Assembly: GCA_007922195.1 (NCBI GenBank)
Contig: ML682059.1
Location: 9,011,748 to 9,075,747, forward strand
DNA length: 64,000 nt
Source of the DNA: Podocnemis expansa
Taxonomy: Eukaryota > Chordata > Testudines > Podocnemididae
Reading direction: 5' to 3'
The first letter of the stretch is position 1. Each line of letters opens with the position of its first letter. The notes beneath the pieces were generated by a model. That model saw nothing but the letters and a program-made list of their open reading frames with translations, did not search any database and was not told the origin of the DNA. The translations under genes were made by a program, and so were the position numbers. Of the stretch, positions 21,508 through 34,191 are shown one piece after another.

Positions 21508-24500
21508 ACAGAGCAACTACAGGCTAGCCCCACTCCTTAAAAGACAAGATTTGACACGAGTAGGAAGTACACTGGTACCCATCCAGAGGGGAAGCTTCTA
21601 CTCCCCCCCAGCATATTGCCCTTCAGACCCAGATGGGCTGAAAGAGCCAGAAGATAATTAAGGAAAGGGTCCTTGAGGTACAGTGTATCCTCCCAAACTG
21701 TGCTCTCTGAGGCTGCGTTTCAGTTAGTTGTCTCTGCTTAAATACCAGGAACTGTCTGTCCGTCCAGGCTGGTTTTGGGGTGAACACAGTTGCAATACGA
21801 CAAGCCTTTTCAAAAGGGAAAAAGACAGGGACCCAAATATGCCCTGTGAAAATTCAGAAACAGACTTCAATTTCTGTTAATGGCTGTGAAAAGAGTAACT
21901 TAGCCAAATGTACAGCAAGTTGCCTAGTTGTCCCAACTGCTGCCAACAAGAGCGTGACGACAAGCAGGTTTGTTGCATCTCTTGAGGAATACGTTTCTTG
22001 TGAGACTGTGCAAGAATGTCACAAATTTGGTGGTCAGCACAGGGCCCTTTTTTTTTTTTTTTTTAAACTGAGAAAGTTGTAGGTCTCTTCAGGGTGGTGA
22101 TAATGACCAGTATTTTCAGAGGAAGGGGAAAAAGCATGGCTTCCAGAGCATGGCCAAGCTCTTGTACCCCGTCTGGAGTCTAGTTTGTCTTGCATACCCT
22201 AAGTTTTACCTCACTTAAAGACTATTTCCTTACAAGAACAGACATAAAAATACAAAAGTGTCACAACACAGTAACTGAAAAATTGCTTGCTTTCTCATTT
22301 TTACTGTGTAATTATATAATTCAATGGGAATATAAATATTGCACATACATTTCAGTGTGATACTTGAAAGTGTTTTTCACTTGTGACCTTTCACTGAAGC
22401 CCAAGCCCCGGCATGTAATTTAACTTAGGGCCCCATTCCCTTGGTGGCAACCACTGAGTAATTGTCCTGCTTGCCACCCCCTAATGCAAGGCCTGCACTT
22501 TTCATCCCCCCATGCTGTATCACATCACCCCTGCCCCTCCCATGGGCTGCAACCCTCTGGTTGAAAAAATACTGATCTAGATGAGTTGAGTACCCCTGAA
22601 AGACCTCTGTGTAACACCAAGAGTATGGGAACCCCTGACTGAAAACCAACACTTAGAGGGAAGGCGATTCCAATTAGTCTTAATACACTTTGGGATTCAC
22701 TGGTGGACAGCTGGATTAGACTGTTTCAGTAAAGTTGTCTTTAAGCCTTTAGATCTCTCTATCATGGTCAGAGTTCATATTATGTCACACGGATATGCCC
22801 TATCGGTTGCTTGCCAGGACTCATCAAGAATTGGTTGCCAGTTGTGTTGCTATCCCCATCCCATCACTCCCTGCGCCTCATTCTAGTGTTTTCCATTGAA
22901 TGTGGTCCCCACAGGAACATACAGTTTGTATCAAAGCATTTCCTACTCCAAGGGAATGTCACACAAGGGCTGTTTAGTAAGTGATGCCATCAACTTACAG
23001 ACCTGCACCACATGACATCATGTGTACAACCATATCATGTAGCTCTCTTTTTAAGGGAAAAAATGTGGTAGTGATGGGATTGATGATACACTTGCAACTG
23101 GTCTCTGGTCTGCACTGGCCATATCACAGACTGATGTGAGGTGTGTGTGGCTACTGTCAAACTCATCAGGGAGAAGAAACACCTGGGAGGTGGAAGATCC
23201 TTGTCTAGGATCCCCAGAGGATCTTTAGAGAAGGGGGTAAAGTCTAGGGACCCAGCTCCTTCTTGATCTTGTATAAACACAGACATCCTGGGAACACATG
23301 TAGATGACCATTCAAAAAGATGCACAGATCAAGGCAGGTGTCCATTATCATTCATATCCCCCTAAATCTGCTCAGTGGCTTCTGAAGGGGCAACAAGGAA
23401 GTCCCACTTCCTACAGAAAAGGAGCCATGTCCTAGAGGGAGCTGGTGGCACCAGCACAGGAGAAGGCATGTATAGTAAAAGATCTGCAGGTGGACCTGTG
23501 GCCAGTTCATTTTCACATGCAGGGTTGGCCTTAGAGAAAAGGGCACCCTGTGCGGACTTGTATTTTGGCAGCCATGGCTCCTGCTGCCTCCCTGGGCTCC
23601 TCCACAAGGTTCCCACTGCCTCCTTGGGCATCTTTTTGAGTCTAAAGTCCCTTGTGCCTCTCCATGCTTCCCCCACATTGACCCAGGCAATATTCTCAGA
23701 CCCCAATTTTTGAATATATGAAAAGAGAATCCCAATGTAACTGTAATAATACAAGAAAACAGTCACCTAAACAGAAAAGGTTATGCCAACTAAGATAACT
23801 GAAGAATGCATGACTACTGCACTGATGTAGAGAGATAGAGGTGGTTTCATTAAACTAATAGCAAATGCAAATTATCAGATATGTTTAAGAATGGGGGAGG
23901 GAGTAGAATTTGTAACAAAAATCCGACATTCATTCAGCTGCGCATTCCAGGGTCCCTGACTACAGACGGCTGGACTGCAGAATCCAATGATTCTGCTGTT
24001 GGGTTCTATATGTAATGTCAATACGGGAACATGCCATGAACAACATACATCAATACAGGAAAACAATCTTTTTCTAAAAATAAGGCAAATGCAGTCCTTT
24101 CAAAAAGCAATTTGCTGGTTTTAAAAACAGTCTTCAGGTTTTACAATTTTTTTGGTACTACAAAAAGTGAATAAACACATTCTACAGTTGAAAAGCCATA
24201 TATTTCCCCTAAATTACTGCACTAAATTTAAAGAGGTTATTTGTATATTGTATTGCAGAGAGTAAATCTAGAGTGAAATCCAAGTTCCAAAGGGGTAGCC
24301 TAGAAATTCAATTAAATGAAATTCAAGAACATCATGATTTTCATCCATTAGGATTATCCTACATTTCATGTTCAGTCCTGTTTAACAGTCACAATGCTGC
24401 TTTTTTCATAACTAAGTAGAGCTATTATTGTGACACTCCCAGGTACATTTTTGGCATTATTTACCAAACTGGTCCATTTTTAAAGGTATTTACTGACCTA

Positions 24501-24636
24501 CAGTCTCTAATTCATTACTATTTGGTTAATGGCCCTTATCTGAACTTGTGGTCCCACCAGTATCCTTACTGCAAAGCAGCAACAATCAGACTGATGAACT
24601 TTATCATTGTAATAAATTATTTCACCAGGTACTCAC
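21508..24636. other. Long unassigned stretch
   Basis: Largely featureless. A 100-codon plus-strand frame (21780-22082) ends in a T17 run and shows no family pattern. GC-richer segments at 22430-22660 and 23350-23680 may be decayed DNA elements, but I cannot define their ends. No convincing exon. Confidence 0.35.
22048..22064 (+). repeat. T17 homopolymer
   Basis: Seventeen consecutive T. Confidence 0.9.
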
Positions 24637-24950
24637 AAAAGTCAAAGCCATTGGTTGGGTAAGCATAGGCAATGATAGACTAGCATAAGGAAAGGCCATT
24701 ACATGTGTTTCAGTAGACTAATATTTATTGTTAATAAAATCAACTGATAGCACTTACTTATAGATGAACAATTTTTAAAAAATAATTTATGCTGTGACTC
24801 CTACAATGTGCTAAAATCTCCATAGGAAAGATGGCTAAATGTTAATAGAAGACATACAACTATCAGAGAATGACAGCTTTGTATTTGGTTTAGCTGTTTG
24901 AGTAGAAAATAATTACATTCATCCTCAATTACAAAGTGCAATAAAAAGAA
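24637..24950. other. Unassigned; one short splice-flanked frame
   Basis: On the minus strand 24637-24679 has a strong acceptor (CCTTTCCTTATGCTAG) and a GTGAGT donor around 43 bases (SIIAYAYPTNGFDF). No partner exon fits its phase, so it is not called a gene. Confidence 0.3.
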
Positions 24951-25064
24951 CAAGGAGTCCTGTGGCACTTTTAAAGACTAACAAGTTTATTTATTGGTTA
25001 GTCTTCAAAAGTGCCACAGGACTCCTTGACTGTTTTGCTGAACTACATGGGTACCCCTCTGAAA
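24951..25064. mobile_element. Compact hairpin form of the palindromic repeat family
   Basis: 24951-25028 is a near-perfect hairpin: CAAGGAGTCCTGTGGCACTT...AAGACTAAC on the left and its inverted copy GTTAGTCTTC...GTGCCACAGGACTCCTTG on the right, with a loop of about 14 bases. The right side continues to GTTTTGCTGAACTA and a decayed terminal GTACCCCTCTGAAA. It is the clearest evidence here that the family is built from inverted arms. Confidence 0.85.
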
Positions 25065-25283
25065 GTGCAGTAACTTTTAGCAGTTTCACTAGGGTTTACC
25101 AACAGGGGGCAGATCCTGCTTCTCTTGAAGACTGTGGGGAAACCTACAGTTGTCCTGCATGGGAGATAAAGTACACTCATACAATCCATCACTAATATGT
25201 GCTATTAGCACAAACCTGCCTAACCCGGAGGTGGCCACGGCAACGAAGCACTTGATTTGCAGCTACACTGATATTGTATATTA

Positions 25284-25646
25284 GCAATTGTCAAACTTTT
25301 TAATTGGAGCCCCCACATCCTCCCCTGTGGTCTTTTCCATAACAATCATACCCTGTATTCCCATGATTCCCCTCCATTTTCAGAAAACAACAGGGCCTAC
25401 CTGCTCAATTTGGAGTGGGAGGGACAGTGGCAAAGCAAACGGTGCATGCCCAACAGTGGCAAGGGGGTTGCTACTATGAGAGGCAGGTGGCAGCCCTGAC
25501 TGGATATGGAAGCAGCTGCGTGAAGTGCAGAGTATGGAGCTGGACCAGATCTGTCCCCCGCAGCAGCATTCCCCTGCCTCCAGTCCCCTCCTAAGCATCC
25601 CTATAATCCATCTCACCCACCTCCCCTCAGTTTGAGAACAACCTCA
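25284..25646. mobile_element. Non-autonomous hAT-type element, near-perfect 8-bp TSD
   Basis: Left end GCAATTGTCAAACTTTTT; right end AGTTTGAGAACAACCTCA. Flanks GTATATTA (25276-25283) and GTATATAA (25647-25654) match at seven of eight positions. The interior is non-coding. Confidence 0.78.
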
Positions 25647-25654
25647 GTATATAA

Positions 25655-25883
25655 GCGATAGAGTTCCTGGCAGGACATCCTCCATCAGAATTCCTTGACT
25701 TTCCTAGAGCCCTCACTCAATTCAAAATATCTGTTATGATCTTCACAGCTTCTGTAAAGTTCAGATCTCTTATTAAATGACTATGGTTTGCTTTAGCATT
25801 CTAAAGAGTCTTCCACTTATATCAGGTTACAAATAGAGGGTGCTAATACTTTTCATACATCATTCAGCTTCATAATTATCTTA
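25655..25883. other. Spacer
   Basis: No recognised feature. Confidence 0.4.
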
Positions 25884-26300
25884 GGCTATGTCCACACTGG
25901 CAATTTAGGTTGCATTAAGGAGGGTTAATTCAAACTAAATTAGTCCCCATCTACACTCAACTTCCATTAAGTCAAATTAAGAAATTCCTTAATTCAACTT
26001 AACGAAGGCTTAACTCGAATGAATAAGAACCACCTGTTAGTTTGAATTAAGTCTTATTTTGACTCCTTAGTTTGAACTAAGGACAGTGTAGAGCTGGATT
26101 AACCCTTAATTCAACTTTATTGAGGTCAAATAAAGGGAAGATAGTCTACTTTGTTAATTTGACCTAAATTGACTTAACTTTAAGTCAACTTAGTCCACTT
26201 TGTTACTTCAACTTAAGGTTGAGTTTAGTTTGAATTAAAGTCAAACTTGTTAGTTCAAATTAACAAATTCAACTTAACTTTTTCTAGGGTAGTCAGTCTT
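25884..26300. mobile_element. Inverted-repeat element of the GGCTATGTCTACACT family, right end lost
   Basis: Starts GGCTATGTCCACACTGG and is filled with alternating TTAATTCAA, AGTCAACTT and GTTTGAATTAA units in both orientations. The expected right terminus AGACATAGCC is missing. Intact relatives are at 38111-38295 and 57868-58217. Confidence 0.7.
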
Positions 26301-27101
26301 AGGGTACACCAGCTGGAACTAGCTCCTTTACAGTGACTACAAATAGACTGCACCTGAGGTCACTAGGGGCCACATTAGTGCATCAACTAGGAAACAGAGG
26401 AACTACTAATGTAGCATTCCTGAACAGGGGGAAAAAAACCAAGAACACTACATTAGGTTACAGGGCTTTAAACTTGCATTCACATTCAAGATATAAACAA
26501 GGAATAAAATATAATTCAGACACACAAGCCCATGAGTAAACAGTACTTCGTTGCATTAGCTTGTTGGATTAAAACCAAGAGGCAGCAAGGCTACAGAGTT
26601 TATCAGAAAAGATCAACTTTTTTTCAGAAATCAAATGAACACAGAAGTCCAAAGCAGAAAGGTTTATCCACATAATGATCATTACCCTGATATTCTTTGC
26701 CTTTAATCCCTATGCCCTGTGTACTCCTTGCCTTCAATATTTCTAGTGACTTCTAGAATACCAACAATACAGGTGTAACCATCAAATCAGTTTTCACATA
26801 GACCAAATCCAATATGGACACCCATTATGTTCTAAATGCCCCTTTTCTCTCCTAAAAAACTGAGAAAGGAAAAAAAAAACCTTCTAAAAACTAACAGCTG
26901 AGCATACATGGGCTTCTTATTCATCATATCCATTTACCCAGTTCAGATGACAGCTAATTTTAGCTTTAACTGTTCCCACCTGTAAAACTCTAAGTCAGCC
27001 TTTTAAAATGTGTGAAGCCTAAAGCCAGCTTCATGTCTGGTAACTGACCCACATCACAGCCAGCATCCCTACACCAGCATTCTTCCATGTAGCAAACCTC
27101 C
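26301..27101. other. Unassigned DNA
   Basis: No gene or repeat recognised. A minus-strand frame at 26941-26981 has weak splice signals only. Confidence 0.4.
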
Positions 27102-27109
27102 CAGTAAAT

Positions 27110-27554
27110 CAGAGTTGGCAACCTTTGCTGACCCCCATGCCCAGCCCTGCCCACTGCTACTCAGTGGGTGCCGGGGCAGGGCCAGGCCTCCAAGTCCAGC
27201 CAGAGGCACCTCTCCCCCCCCCCGCAGAAGGGCCTCCGAATCTGGCCGGAGGCACCTCTTTCCCCTGGCCAATGTGCAGCTTCTGGCTCCGTAGCTGGAG
27301 CTGGAAAGGCGGGGGGGGACTGACCCACCCCACTCCCCTCTAGCCCTGCCCAGTGCAAGGGGCGCCCAAGCAGGAGGCAGGGAGCTGCACGCTGTGGCTT
27401 CTGCTGGCCTGGAGCCATGGCATGCAGCTCATTCTACCCAGCCACGCAGCGCTGGGAGAGTGGGGCCAGCAGGGAAGCCTGAGCAGCACCACGCAACACT
27501 CAGGCTTGCCCCCATGCCATTTTTGGCACAGGTGCCGGGGCTTGCCGACCCCTG
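27110..27554. mobile_element. GC-rich non-autonomous hAT-type element (TIR CAGAGTTGGCAACC), perfect 8-bp TSD
   Basis: 445 bp. Left end CAGAGTTGGCAACCTTTGC, right end GGCTTGCCGACCCCTG. Flanked by CAGTAAAT at 27102-27109 and 27555-27562, a perfect duplication. Related ends occur at 53148-53489, 50874 and possibly 40688-40920. Confidence 0.87.
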
Positions 27555-27562
27555 CAGTAAAT

Positions 27563-28621
27563 GAAAGCATGCCTGTATGCTTGTGTGTTTGGCTGCTTCA
27601 AGCATGCGAAGCAGAGCAGTCTGAGCAAAGCTTAGCACATAAGAGCACAGAGCACTACTGATCACCAGGGAACCTAGTTTTCCATGATAAACAACACACA
27701 ATTCCACATTTTCCTCACAATTAAAATCAAACCCTGAACTTCAGTTTCCCTAGCCACAATACACATAGGTGTTAGCTGAACACGTTTTAGTGATACACAA
27801 CAGAACTCCGTTCTAGTCTCCCCTATCTGGCTCTCCATATTAACAGAACCATCCGCCTCACAAGGGTACGGCTAGGACAGTCAGTCCTGGGTGGCTGAGG
27901 TACCAGCTGTCAGTGATGTGCAGGACTGACCATGTGAGCCTCCTCCCCTCCAGCTCATTGCCTATGCTCCTGCTTATCCCAATTTCTGTTTATTCAGTCT
28001 GGCCCCAGATCCAATTGGATTGTAGAAACAAGACTGCTGTGAATTTAAAGTGCATTCAAAAATCAGCCACAACTGGGAGGTAGCGCACACGAAATAAATG
28101 ACAGTGGAGCTTTTGGCAAAATTTAGTAATAGTTTATACATGTTCTTATTTTTTCACAAAATGCAAAAGTTATAGATTCTCTGTAAAATGTAAATTCCCA
28201 TATTTTTCTGCTGGAAACAGATTTCTAGGATCCCTGCTGATCACAGAAATCAAACTGCCTCAAAATACAGCTTACACCTTTAGTGGTTTTCAAAATAAAC
28301 GTATTCTGCAGTTAGGATGTAGAAATATACTCCCCCCACGCCCACAGCCACACACGCATTTGTTTCTGGAAGTGAGGAAGCAAATGGACAATTCTGAGTA
28401 AAAGATGCATCTGAGTTGGCTACTTGCCTACCTCCAAATAAAGTCCTCAAGAATGCTACTTTGTGAAAGGACAAAGTAACCTCTGCTTCAGGGAGTGACA
28501 GTAGCCTACCACCTTCTACAAGCTTCATGTGACAGCGGTGCAGACAGCAAAACGCCTGACCTCATTGCAGGCCATAACCTCCAGTTGCAGGCCCTCAAGT
28601 GAATTTCTCAGAAGCTGTCCT
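27563..28621. other. Unassigned DNA
   Basis: No gene recognised. A minus-strand frame at 28280-28528 contains a donor-like CAAATAAAG|GTAGGC-type site but no defined exon. Confidence 0.4.
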
Positions 28622-28630
28622 TTGACACAG

Positions 28631-28855
28631 GCTGGTGGACAGGGCGCTGGATTGGGATTCTGAAGATTTAGCTTCTATTCTTGGCTGTGATCTGATGTGT
28701 TACCCCAAGCCAGTCACTCCATTTGTCTGTGCCTCTGTTTCCCCTCTCACACTTAGTTTTGTCTCTCTAGATTGCAAGCTCTTTGGGGCAGGTACCTTCT
28801 CTTATTGTGCACGAGTACAGCACCTAGCACAATGGGGTTGGGGGACACCATCTCA
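28631..28855 (+). repeat. MIR-like SINE with L2/CR1-like tail
   Basis: Recognisable in order: GTGGACAGGGCGCTGGATTGG (head side), TTCTTGGCTGTGATCTG (core), CCAGTCACTCCATTTGTCTGTGCCTC, GATTGCAAGCTCTTTGGGGC and CAGCACCTAGCACAATGGGG (tail). This order is that of MIR-type CORE-SINEs. Old and diverged. Confidence 0.7.
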
Positions 28856-30098
28856 CTTAGATGGCTATTTTCTTAGCATTACTGTAACGAGAATATCTTG
28901 TCAACTTACTGGCACAGAGCTACTTTATAACAGAAGTTACTTATAAGACCTGACATGTCTTCAAGCTTCTTATTCATGCATGACTGATTACCTCTAAATA
29001 CTATTGTCTGCCACCAGGTGTTATTTGTGCTGATAAAATGCATATCACAACACCTGGCCTTGAAGTGTCTGATTAATCTGCTGCTACAATTTCTAAGGAT
29101 TTGCTCAAATGAACCATTCAGACCCTATACCAAGAAAAAGTAAAATACAAGAAGGGTGCTGCATATTAATGCTGTACAAACAAATAGCACCTTTCTGAAA
29201 AGGGAGATTACTAAATAATTTAAAATTTCCACTAGCAAAGTAATTAACATGCTGCAATCAGCTGATGTGTCAAGCCATGAGTGGGAACACCACAATAGGA
29301 TTTTAAAAGCAAATTAGGAGTAAATTAGCAGTAGTTCAAGAAATTAGTTTACAAACATCCAAATACAATACATCAGGTAGTAAAACTGTAATACACCTGA
29401 ATAACCCTAAGACTCCCCCATTCTCCAAGCAAGTGATATTATGATGGTCACATATGTGACATCTTAATTCACAAGAGACATTGAACAGATAAAAGTTTAA
29501 AAACCTACCACCTAACTACTATTTTGATTTCATTTATATTATTTATTCAGTAATGCCATTATAGTGCGTATTTTACTTAAATCAACAGCAGGTACCCTAC
29601 TGACCTCGTATTTGTTTCTACACTTCTATTTCACTAATGAAATACAAACATTGGGGAAAAAAAAAAAAAAAAAAAAAAACTTTCAGTGCGAGAGAGACAC
29701 AATTTACTATAACTTTAGAATGTCGCCTTAACTAAACAGCAGTATTTCCGGCCCATATAAAGTTACAGCGTAAGACACAATGAATTATATTGTGTCAGAA
29801 AAAATAAACTTGACATAAAATAGTTGGCTTGAAAGGTGCTGCCCCCTCACTTCTAATTAAACAAGGTTCTGCTCTTTAGGCTAATTGGACATGATCATAT
29901 CATTCAGAACAAAAGCACTGTCTCTCAGGGAATCTCTCATTCAGTATTTGACAAAACAGCACCTGTTCTTCCATAAACACACTACAATATAAAGTCAGAC
30001 ACACCCATAACTATCAGACCGTAAGAAATTACTCTGTTAAGATAGCAGACTAAAAGTCTGATTTAAGGTAAAAGATAATGAATTGGCAGAGTGACTTA
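28856..30098. other. Unassigned AT-rich DNA
   Basis: Contains an A23 run at 29657-29679 and no recognised gene or element. Confidence 0.45.
29657..29679 (+). repeat. A23 homopolymer
   Basis: Twenty-three consecutive A, not attached to a recognised retroposed sequence. Confidence 0.9.
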
Positions 30099-30370
30099 AG
30101 CTATGCCTATGCTGATGGCGGCAAAATCACCACCGACAGTGTGCTCTTCTGGGTTCGATTGCGCAGTCTGTCAAGACTGCTCAATCACCCCAGCCCTGGA
30201 AGTAGCATAGTGCTAAGACAACGAAACGGCTTTTACGTCCGCCTTAAAGCAGTGCACAGAGGAAGGTATGTGGGAGTTAAAAAGTCGAGAGTAGATACAC
30301 AAGGTATCTTATGTACCTTGTGTACCTCCCATTGACTGTCACCAAAAACTGTCGTAAGTGTAGACTAGGG
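30099..30370. mobile_element. Decayed inverted-repeat element related to the GGCTATGTCTACACT family
   Basis: Left end AGCTATGCCTATGCTG and right end AAGTGTAGACTAGGG are approximate inverted copies. The interior differs from the AGTCAACTT-rich copies. TTAA lies at both borders. Confidence 0.5.
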
Positions 30371-31207
30371 TTAAAATATAAGAAAGTCTAGTAACAAAGG
30401 TCTGTATCTAACCTACATCTTTCCTCTACCTTTGTATGTCAGTACTGCCCCCTGGGTTCAACCCGGCACTGTCAAATGCACTGTTCACAGCGCAGAAGAA
30501 ACGAACGCTTCCTACTACAGCACTTTCTTCTCACCTGCAGCAGGCACAACACACAGCCTGGGGAGATTTGATATAGCTGTTTCCCCTCCTCTGTCACAAT
30601 ACAACAGGTTATGGAAGAAGGAGGTGATGGGGAGGAAGAATCAAATTGAGTAAGGAGACAGACAGTGTGCATGTCCCTCTGAGTGACAGGGCAAGAGATG
30701 GAGAAGAGGAAGAAAATGGGTTATGGCAGGAAAACAGAATACGGGGAATGAACAAGACAAAAGGAGGGATGGAGATGAATGGCTGCAGCAGAACTAGACT
30801 CGCCACCAAATCCTCTTCGGTTTTCACCCTTAAAGTGCACTTCTTCCCCCTTCTTCATGTAGAAACCTGGAGTGAGCCTGGAGTGCTACCCCCAGTGAAG
30901 AAGAGAAAACAGAGTGGAAGAACAAACTAGGCAGTTGTTAGTAGCCATACACATAAACACAATGGGATAAGGCAAGTGAGACCAAGTCTGGGAACAGGTA
31001 TGAGGTGAAGAAAATGAAAGACCAAATTAGGAAGTTTTGCAGAGAGACAGGGCAGAATACCAAGGGAAGGGGGAAAGCCAGGCCAGAAGAGGACCAGAAA
31101 GTCAGAGGCTTAGCAACACTGGGATGGAGGTTAGAGAGAAAGAAATATTCTGATGGGGTGTTATCCCAACAAAATACCTGAAAGGTCCTTCTTTCCTATT
31201 AGACTCA
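30371..31207. other. Unassigned, purine-rich DNA
   Basis: AG-rich on the plus strand from 30600 to 31150. No gene recognised. Confidence 0.4.
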
Positions 31208-31215
31208 GATTACAG

Positions 31216-31401
31216 CAGGGGTCTCGAACTCAAATCACCACAAGGGATGCATGAGGACTAGTACATTAGCCCAAGGGCTGCACCACTGAAACTTTCATAG
31301 AACAATATTGCAAATACTGGTAATGACAGTATCATTGCAGGCCACAGGAAATAGTTTTAGGGGCCGCATGTGGCCCATGGGCTGTGAGTTTGAGACCCCT
31401 G
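31216..31401. mobile_element. Non-autonomous hAT-type element (TIR CAGGGGTCTCGAACTC), perfect 8-bp TSD
   Basis: 186 bp. Left end CAGGGGTCTCGAACTC, right end GAGTTTGAGACCCCTG. Flanked by GATTACAG at 31208-31215 and 31402-31409. Textbook boundary; no coding capacity. Confidence 0.92.
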
Positions 31402-31409
31402 GATTACAG

Positions 31410-33101
31410 GATGTAGAATAACTTTGAAGCTTGATTCCCTGATCTAATCTATGGGAGTGGAGTGGGAAAAGAGACAGAAAACTCCTTCCCTCTTTCAGCA
31501 TGTATTATTTATCTATACACGGGGGGGGGCATCTTTCTGTCCCTTCTTCCCCCTCCAGTACTCAGAGACCTGACTGTGAGACTATACTGTTACTTGTGGG
31601 GCAATCTCTGCCTCTTCCTCTTCCACTTTGTTTCAATCTCTCTTTGGCTCAACATGCATACAGCACCCCCACCCTCACTCGCCCCAGCTGGTGCCAGCTG
31701 ATGCTCTTTCTATAGCCCTGAGGTAGTCATTATGAAAACACTGCAAGGCACATCCTTAGCTTTCTTCAGTAATTTCTTCATCAGCCTCTGTCAAAGTTAA
31801 CCAAGGCTATTTTCCTGATTGCTGATAAGGAAGAAAGACTATTATTGATAGTTTTATGTTTAAATCCTTGGGAGGCACTCAGATTTCACCCATGCAATAA
31901 GTGTGCTGGTTTCACAGTAGTCCTAACCGCTGCAGGCCTGGAGAGGGAAGGACAAGGCTTGGCAATGAACTTTGTTTCAATCCAATAAATACCGTATCAA
32001 CCCCTTCTCTCTTGGCAAGTCTGATCTTTCTACCCCTTTCCTTCATCGTCCTGTGCTGCTTTCATCTTCTTCCTTCCCATCTTGCCCCTCCGCCTCTTTT
32101 TTTTTTTTTTTTTTTATTTTTGCAGTGATACTTGAATCCAGGTTTTTCCAAGACAGCATTTCTCTAGTGGCGCCTCACAGAAGGAACAGTGGAGTGAAAC
32201 CAAGATGTTTGACTCCGCCACTTTTGGAGATACAAACTAAAACAGCAGCAGAGTAAGTCCGATACGCTGCTTGTGGAGGTGCGTGAAGACGACACAGAGT
32301 TGAATCAATCACAGATCAATTTAAAACCCACCACATTCAGCCAAGACTTAGGTGGCTAAAGATAGTTTATACCCTCCTTCAGAACACATGACGACTTAAG
32401 TTGGGAAAGACCAATCGACTGACTTCCCAAACACCCTCTCATGGCCTTCATGATAACATGCCCTGTTGTACTATTCAGGAGAACTTCTGGGGTAGGATTT
32501 TCAAAAGCAAGCAGCACTGGTCTAACTCTGCTGCTACTACCTCGATGGAAAAATACCACCTGAAACCACTGCAGTATCTATCAAAAGCAGGTATTATCTA
32601 CTCCAGCAGTTGGCAAAAATGAAAATGATGGCTTCTTTTTTTTATAAATTAAAACAAATCCTATGAAACAAAGTCAATGGAACCACCCAGGTGACTACTG
32701 TTGCCTGCTTAAATGTTTGTAGGATTAGGCCTGTACATAGTTCTGTTATTTGAGTTGTGATAGTATGCACAACATGCTAGCACTTTCCAAACACAGATAC
32801 AGGCTATAAAGACAGATGAATGGTGGAAATAAGGGATACAATATCCTCACAAAGTGTCCAGGGACATGACTGACACACCACAGCTCCACTTATTGCTATA
32901 TATTTTGATTTTATAATTGCCCTTACTATTCCTGTTCCAGCTGTTGCTTGTTTTCTATATTTTAAATTTAATTTTATAATTTGCCCTTGCCTGTTTTTAC
33001 ATAAACATTTTTCCAAAAGTACAAACAGAACAGATATGGAAGGCTTGAGAAAAATCCCAAAAACATCTCAAGTTGATTACTGCTTAGAGAGGAAAGACAG
33101 A
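31410..33101. other. Unassigned DNA
   Basis: No gene recognised. It contains a T19 run (32097-32115) and several short frames without family pattern. Confidence 0.4.
32097..32115 (+). repeat. T19 homopolymer
   Basis: Nineteen consecutive T. Confidence 0.9.
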
Positions 33102-33180
33102 CCAGTGGCTAGAACAGTACTCTGGGACTTAGGAGACCAGCTCTACTACTGACTTGCTGTGTGACCTTGGGCAGCTGACT
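33102..33180 (+). repeat. MIR relic
   Basis: CCAGTGGCTAGAACAGTACT, GGGACTTAGGAGACC and CTGACTTGCTGTGTGACCTTGGGC follow the MIR core closely. Confidence 0.72.
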
Positions 33181-33248
33181 TGGCCTACATTGAGCACCAT
33201 GCAGTCCTTAGTTACTACAGTCATTGGTGCCAAATAAATACCCTAGGC

Positions 33249-33534
33249 CAGCAGTTCCCAACTTTTCCCTTTATGTGGACCTCTATATCATCACAAAAAG
33301 CTTTTGCGGACCATCATGTAAACAAGCTTGTGGCTGAAAGAAGCCAAACTTGTGTACAAAAGGGTATCCAAAACACAGCTATTTTTAATCATTTATTATG
33401 CTCATTCACAAACACATTCCTCTCACCACAGTACATTCCCCTGCAGTACATTATCTTTCACCCCCCCTCCATGTACCACCTGCAGTACCCTCGCAGAGCA
33501 CCAGTTGTCCACGGACCACAGGCTAGGAAGCAGT
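33249..33534. mobile_element. Non-autonomous hAT-type element (TIR CAGCAGTTCCCAAC)
   Basis: Left end CAGCAGTTCCCAACTTTTCC; right end GGCTAGGAAGCAGTG. Flanks CCCTAGGC (33241-33248) and CCCTGGCC (33535-33542) agree at six of eight positions. The interior matches 47318-47631 (TTTATGTGGACC, AAAGCTTTTG, GACCACAGG). Confidence 0.8.
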
Positions 33535-33542
33535 GCCCTGGC

Positions 33543-34183
33543 CCATGGCTACATTAGACAGCTTACAATACTACTGCTGCACCAATACAACTTTGTGCTA
33601 CATCAGGCTTTGACAAATCTATTTTTCTGGTCACCATGGCGACTGGTTTTAGTAGCCTGTTGCCTAGCTCCATTGCAGAAATGTGGCAGTGTGCCCTCTG
33701 GCAACCAAAAGTAAAATTGCTGCCACCTAGCTGTGAGCCAGTTTTGTCCACTCCTGCACTACATGCTCTGTGTATCCATCCTAAGCTCAAGGAAGAGAGC
33801 TCTCCCACTAGCTTAATTACTCCAGCCTCTGCGAGTGGGGGTAGCTGTGTCAATGGCAGATGCTCTCCCAACATAAAGCACTGCTGTGGACAGAGTTAAC
33901 TGGCATAATTTAGATCACTCAGGTGGATAGCTACATCAATTTAAGATGTAGCATAGCCCACGTCTTAGACTATTAGTCTACTGCCAAAAGCACTAAATGC
34001 TTTAGTGACAGATATGAAAACAAGGCTCCTGTCCTGAAGACACTGGTTCTGCAAATACTTTGTCATATGAACAGCTCACTGAAGTCAATGAGAAATTCAC
34101 TCAAAGTGAGCAGTCCCTAAACAGACAATTCGTAAATGAAGGTCAAGGGGATAACATGTAGTAAAAAAACTATGTGAATGAAT
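33543..34183. other. Unassigned DNA
   Basis: No gene recognised. A possible decayed inverted-repeat element at about 33550-33970 has no clear ends. Confidence 0.35.
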
Positions 34184-34191
34184 GGTAAGAT

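Noticed and set aside
21780..22082. 100-codon plus-strand frame ending in poly-Phe
   Set aside because: The end is a T17 run and no family pattern is visible; no splice or promoter context.
25284..25646. Splice donor-like CTAC/CTG site at 25399 as part of an exon
   Set aside because: It lies inside a hAT-type element with near-perfect duplication.
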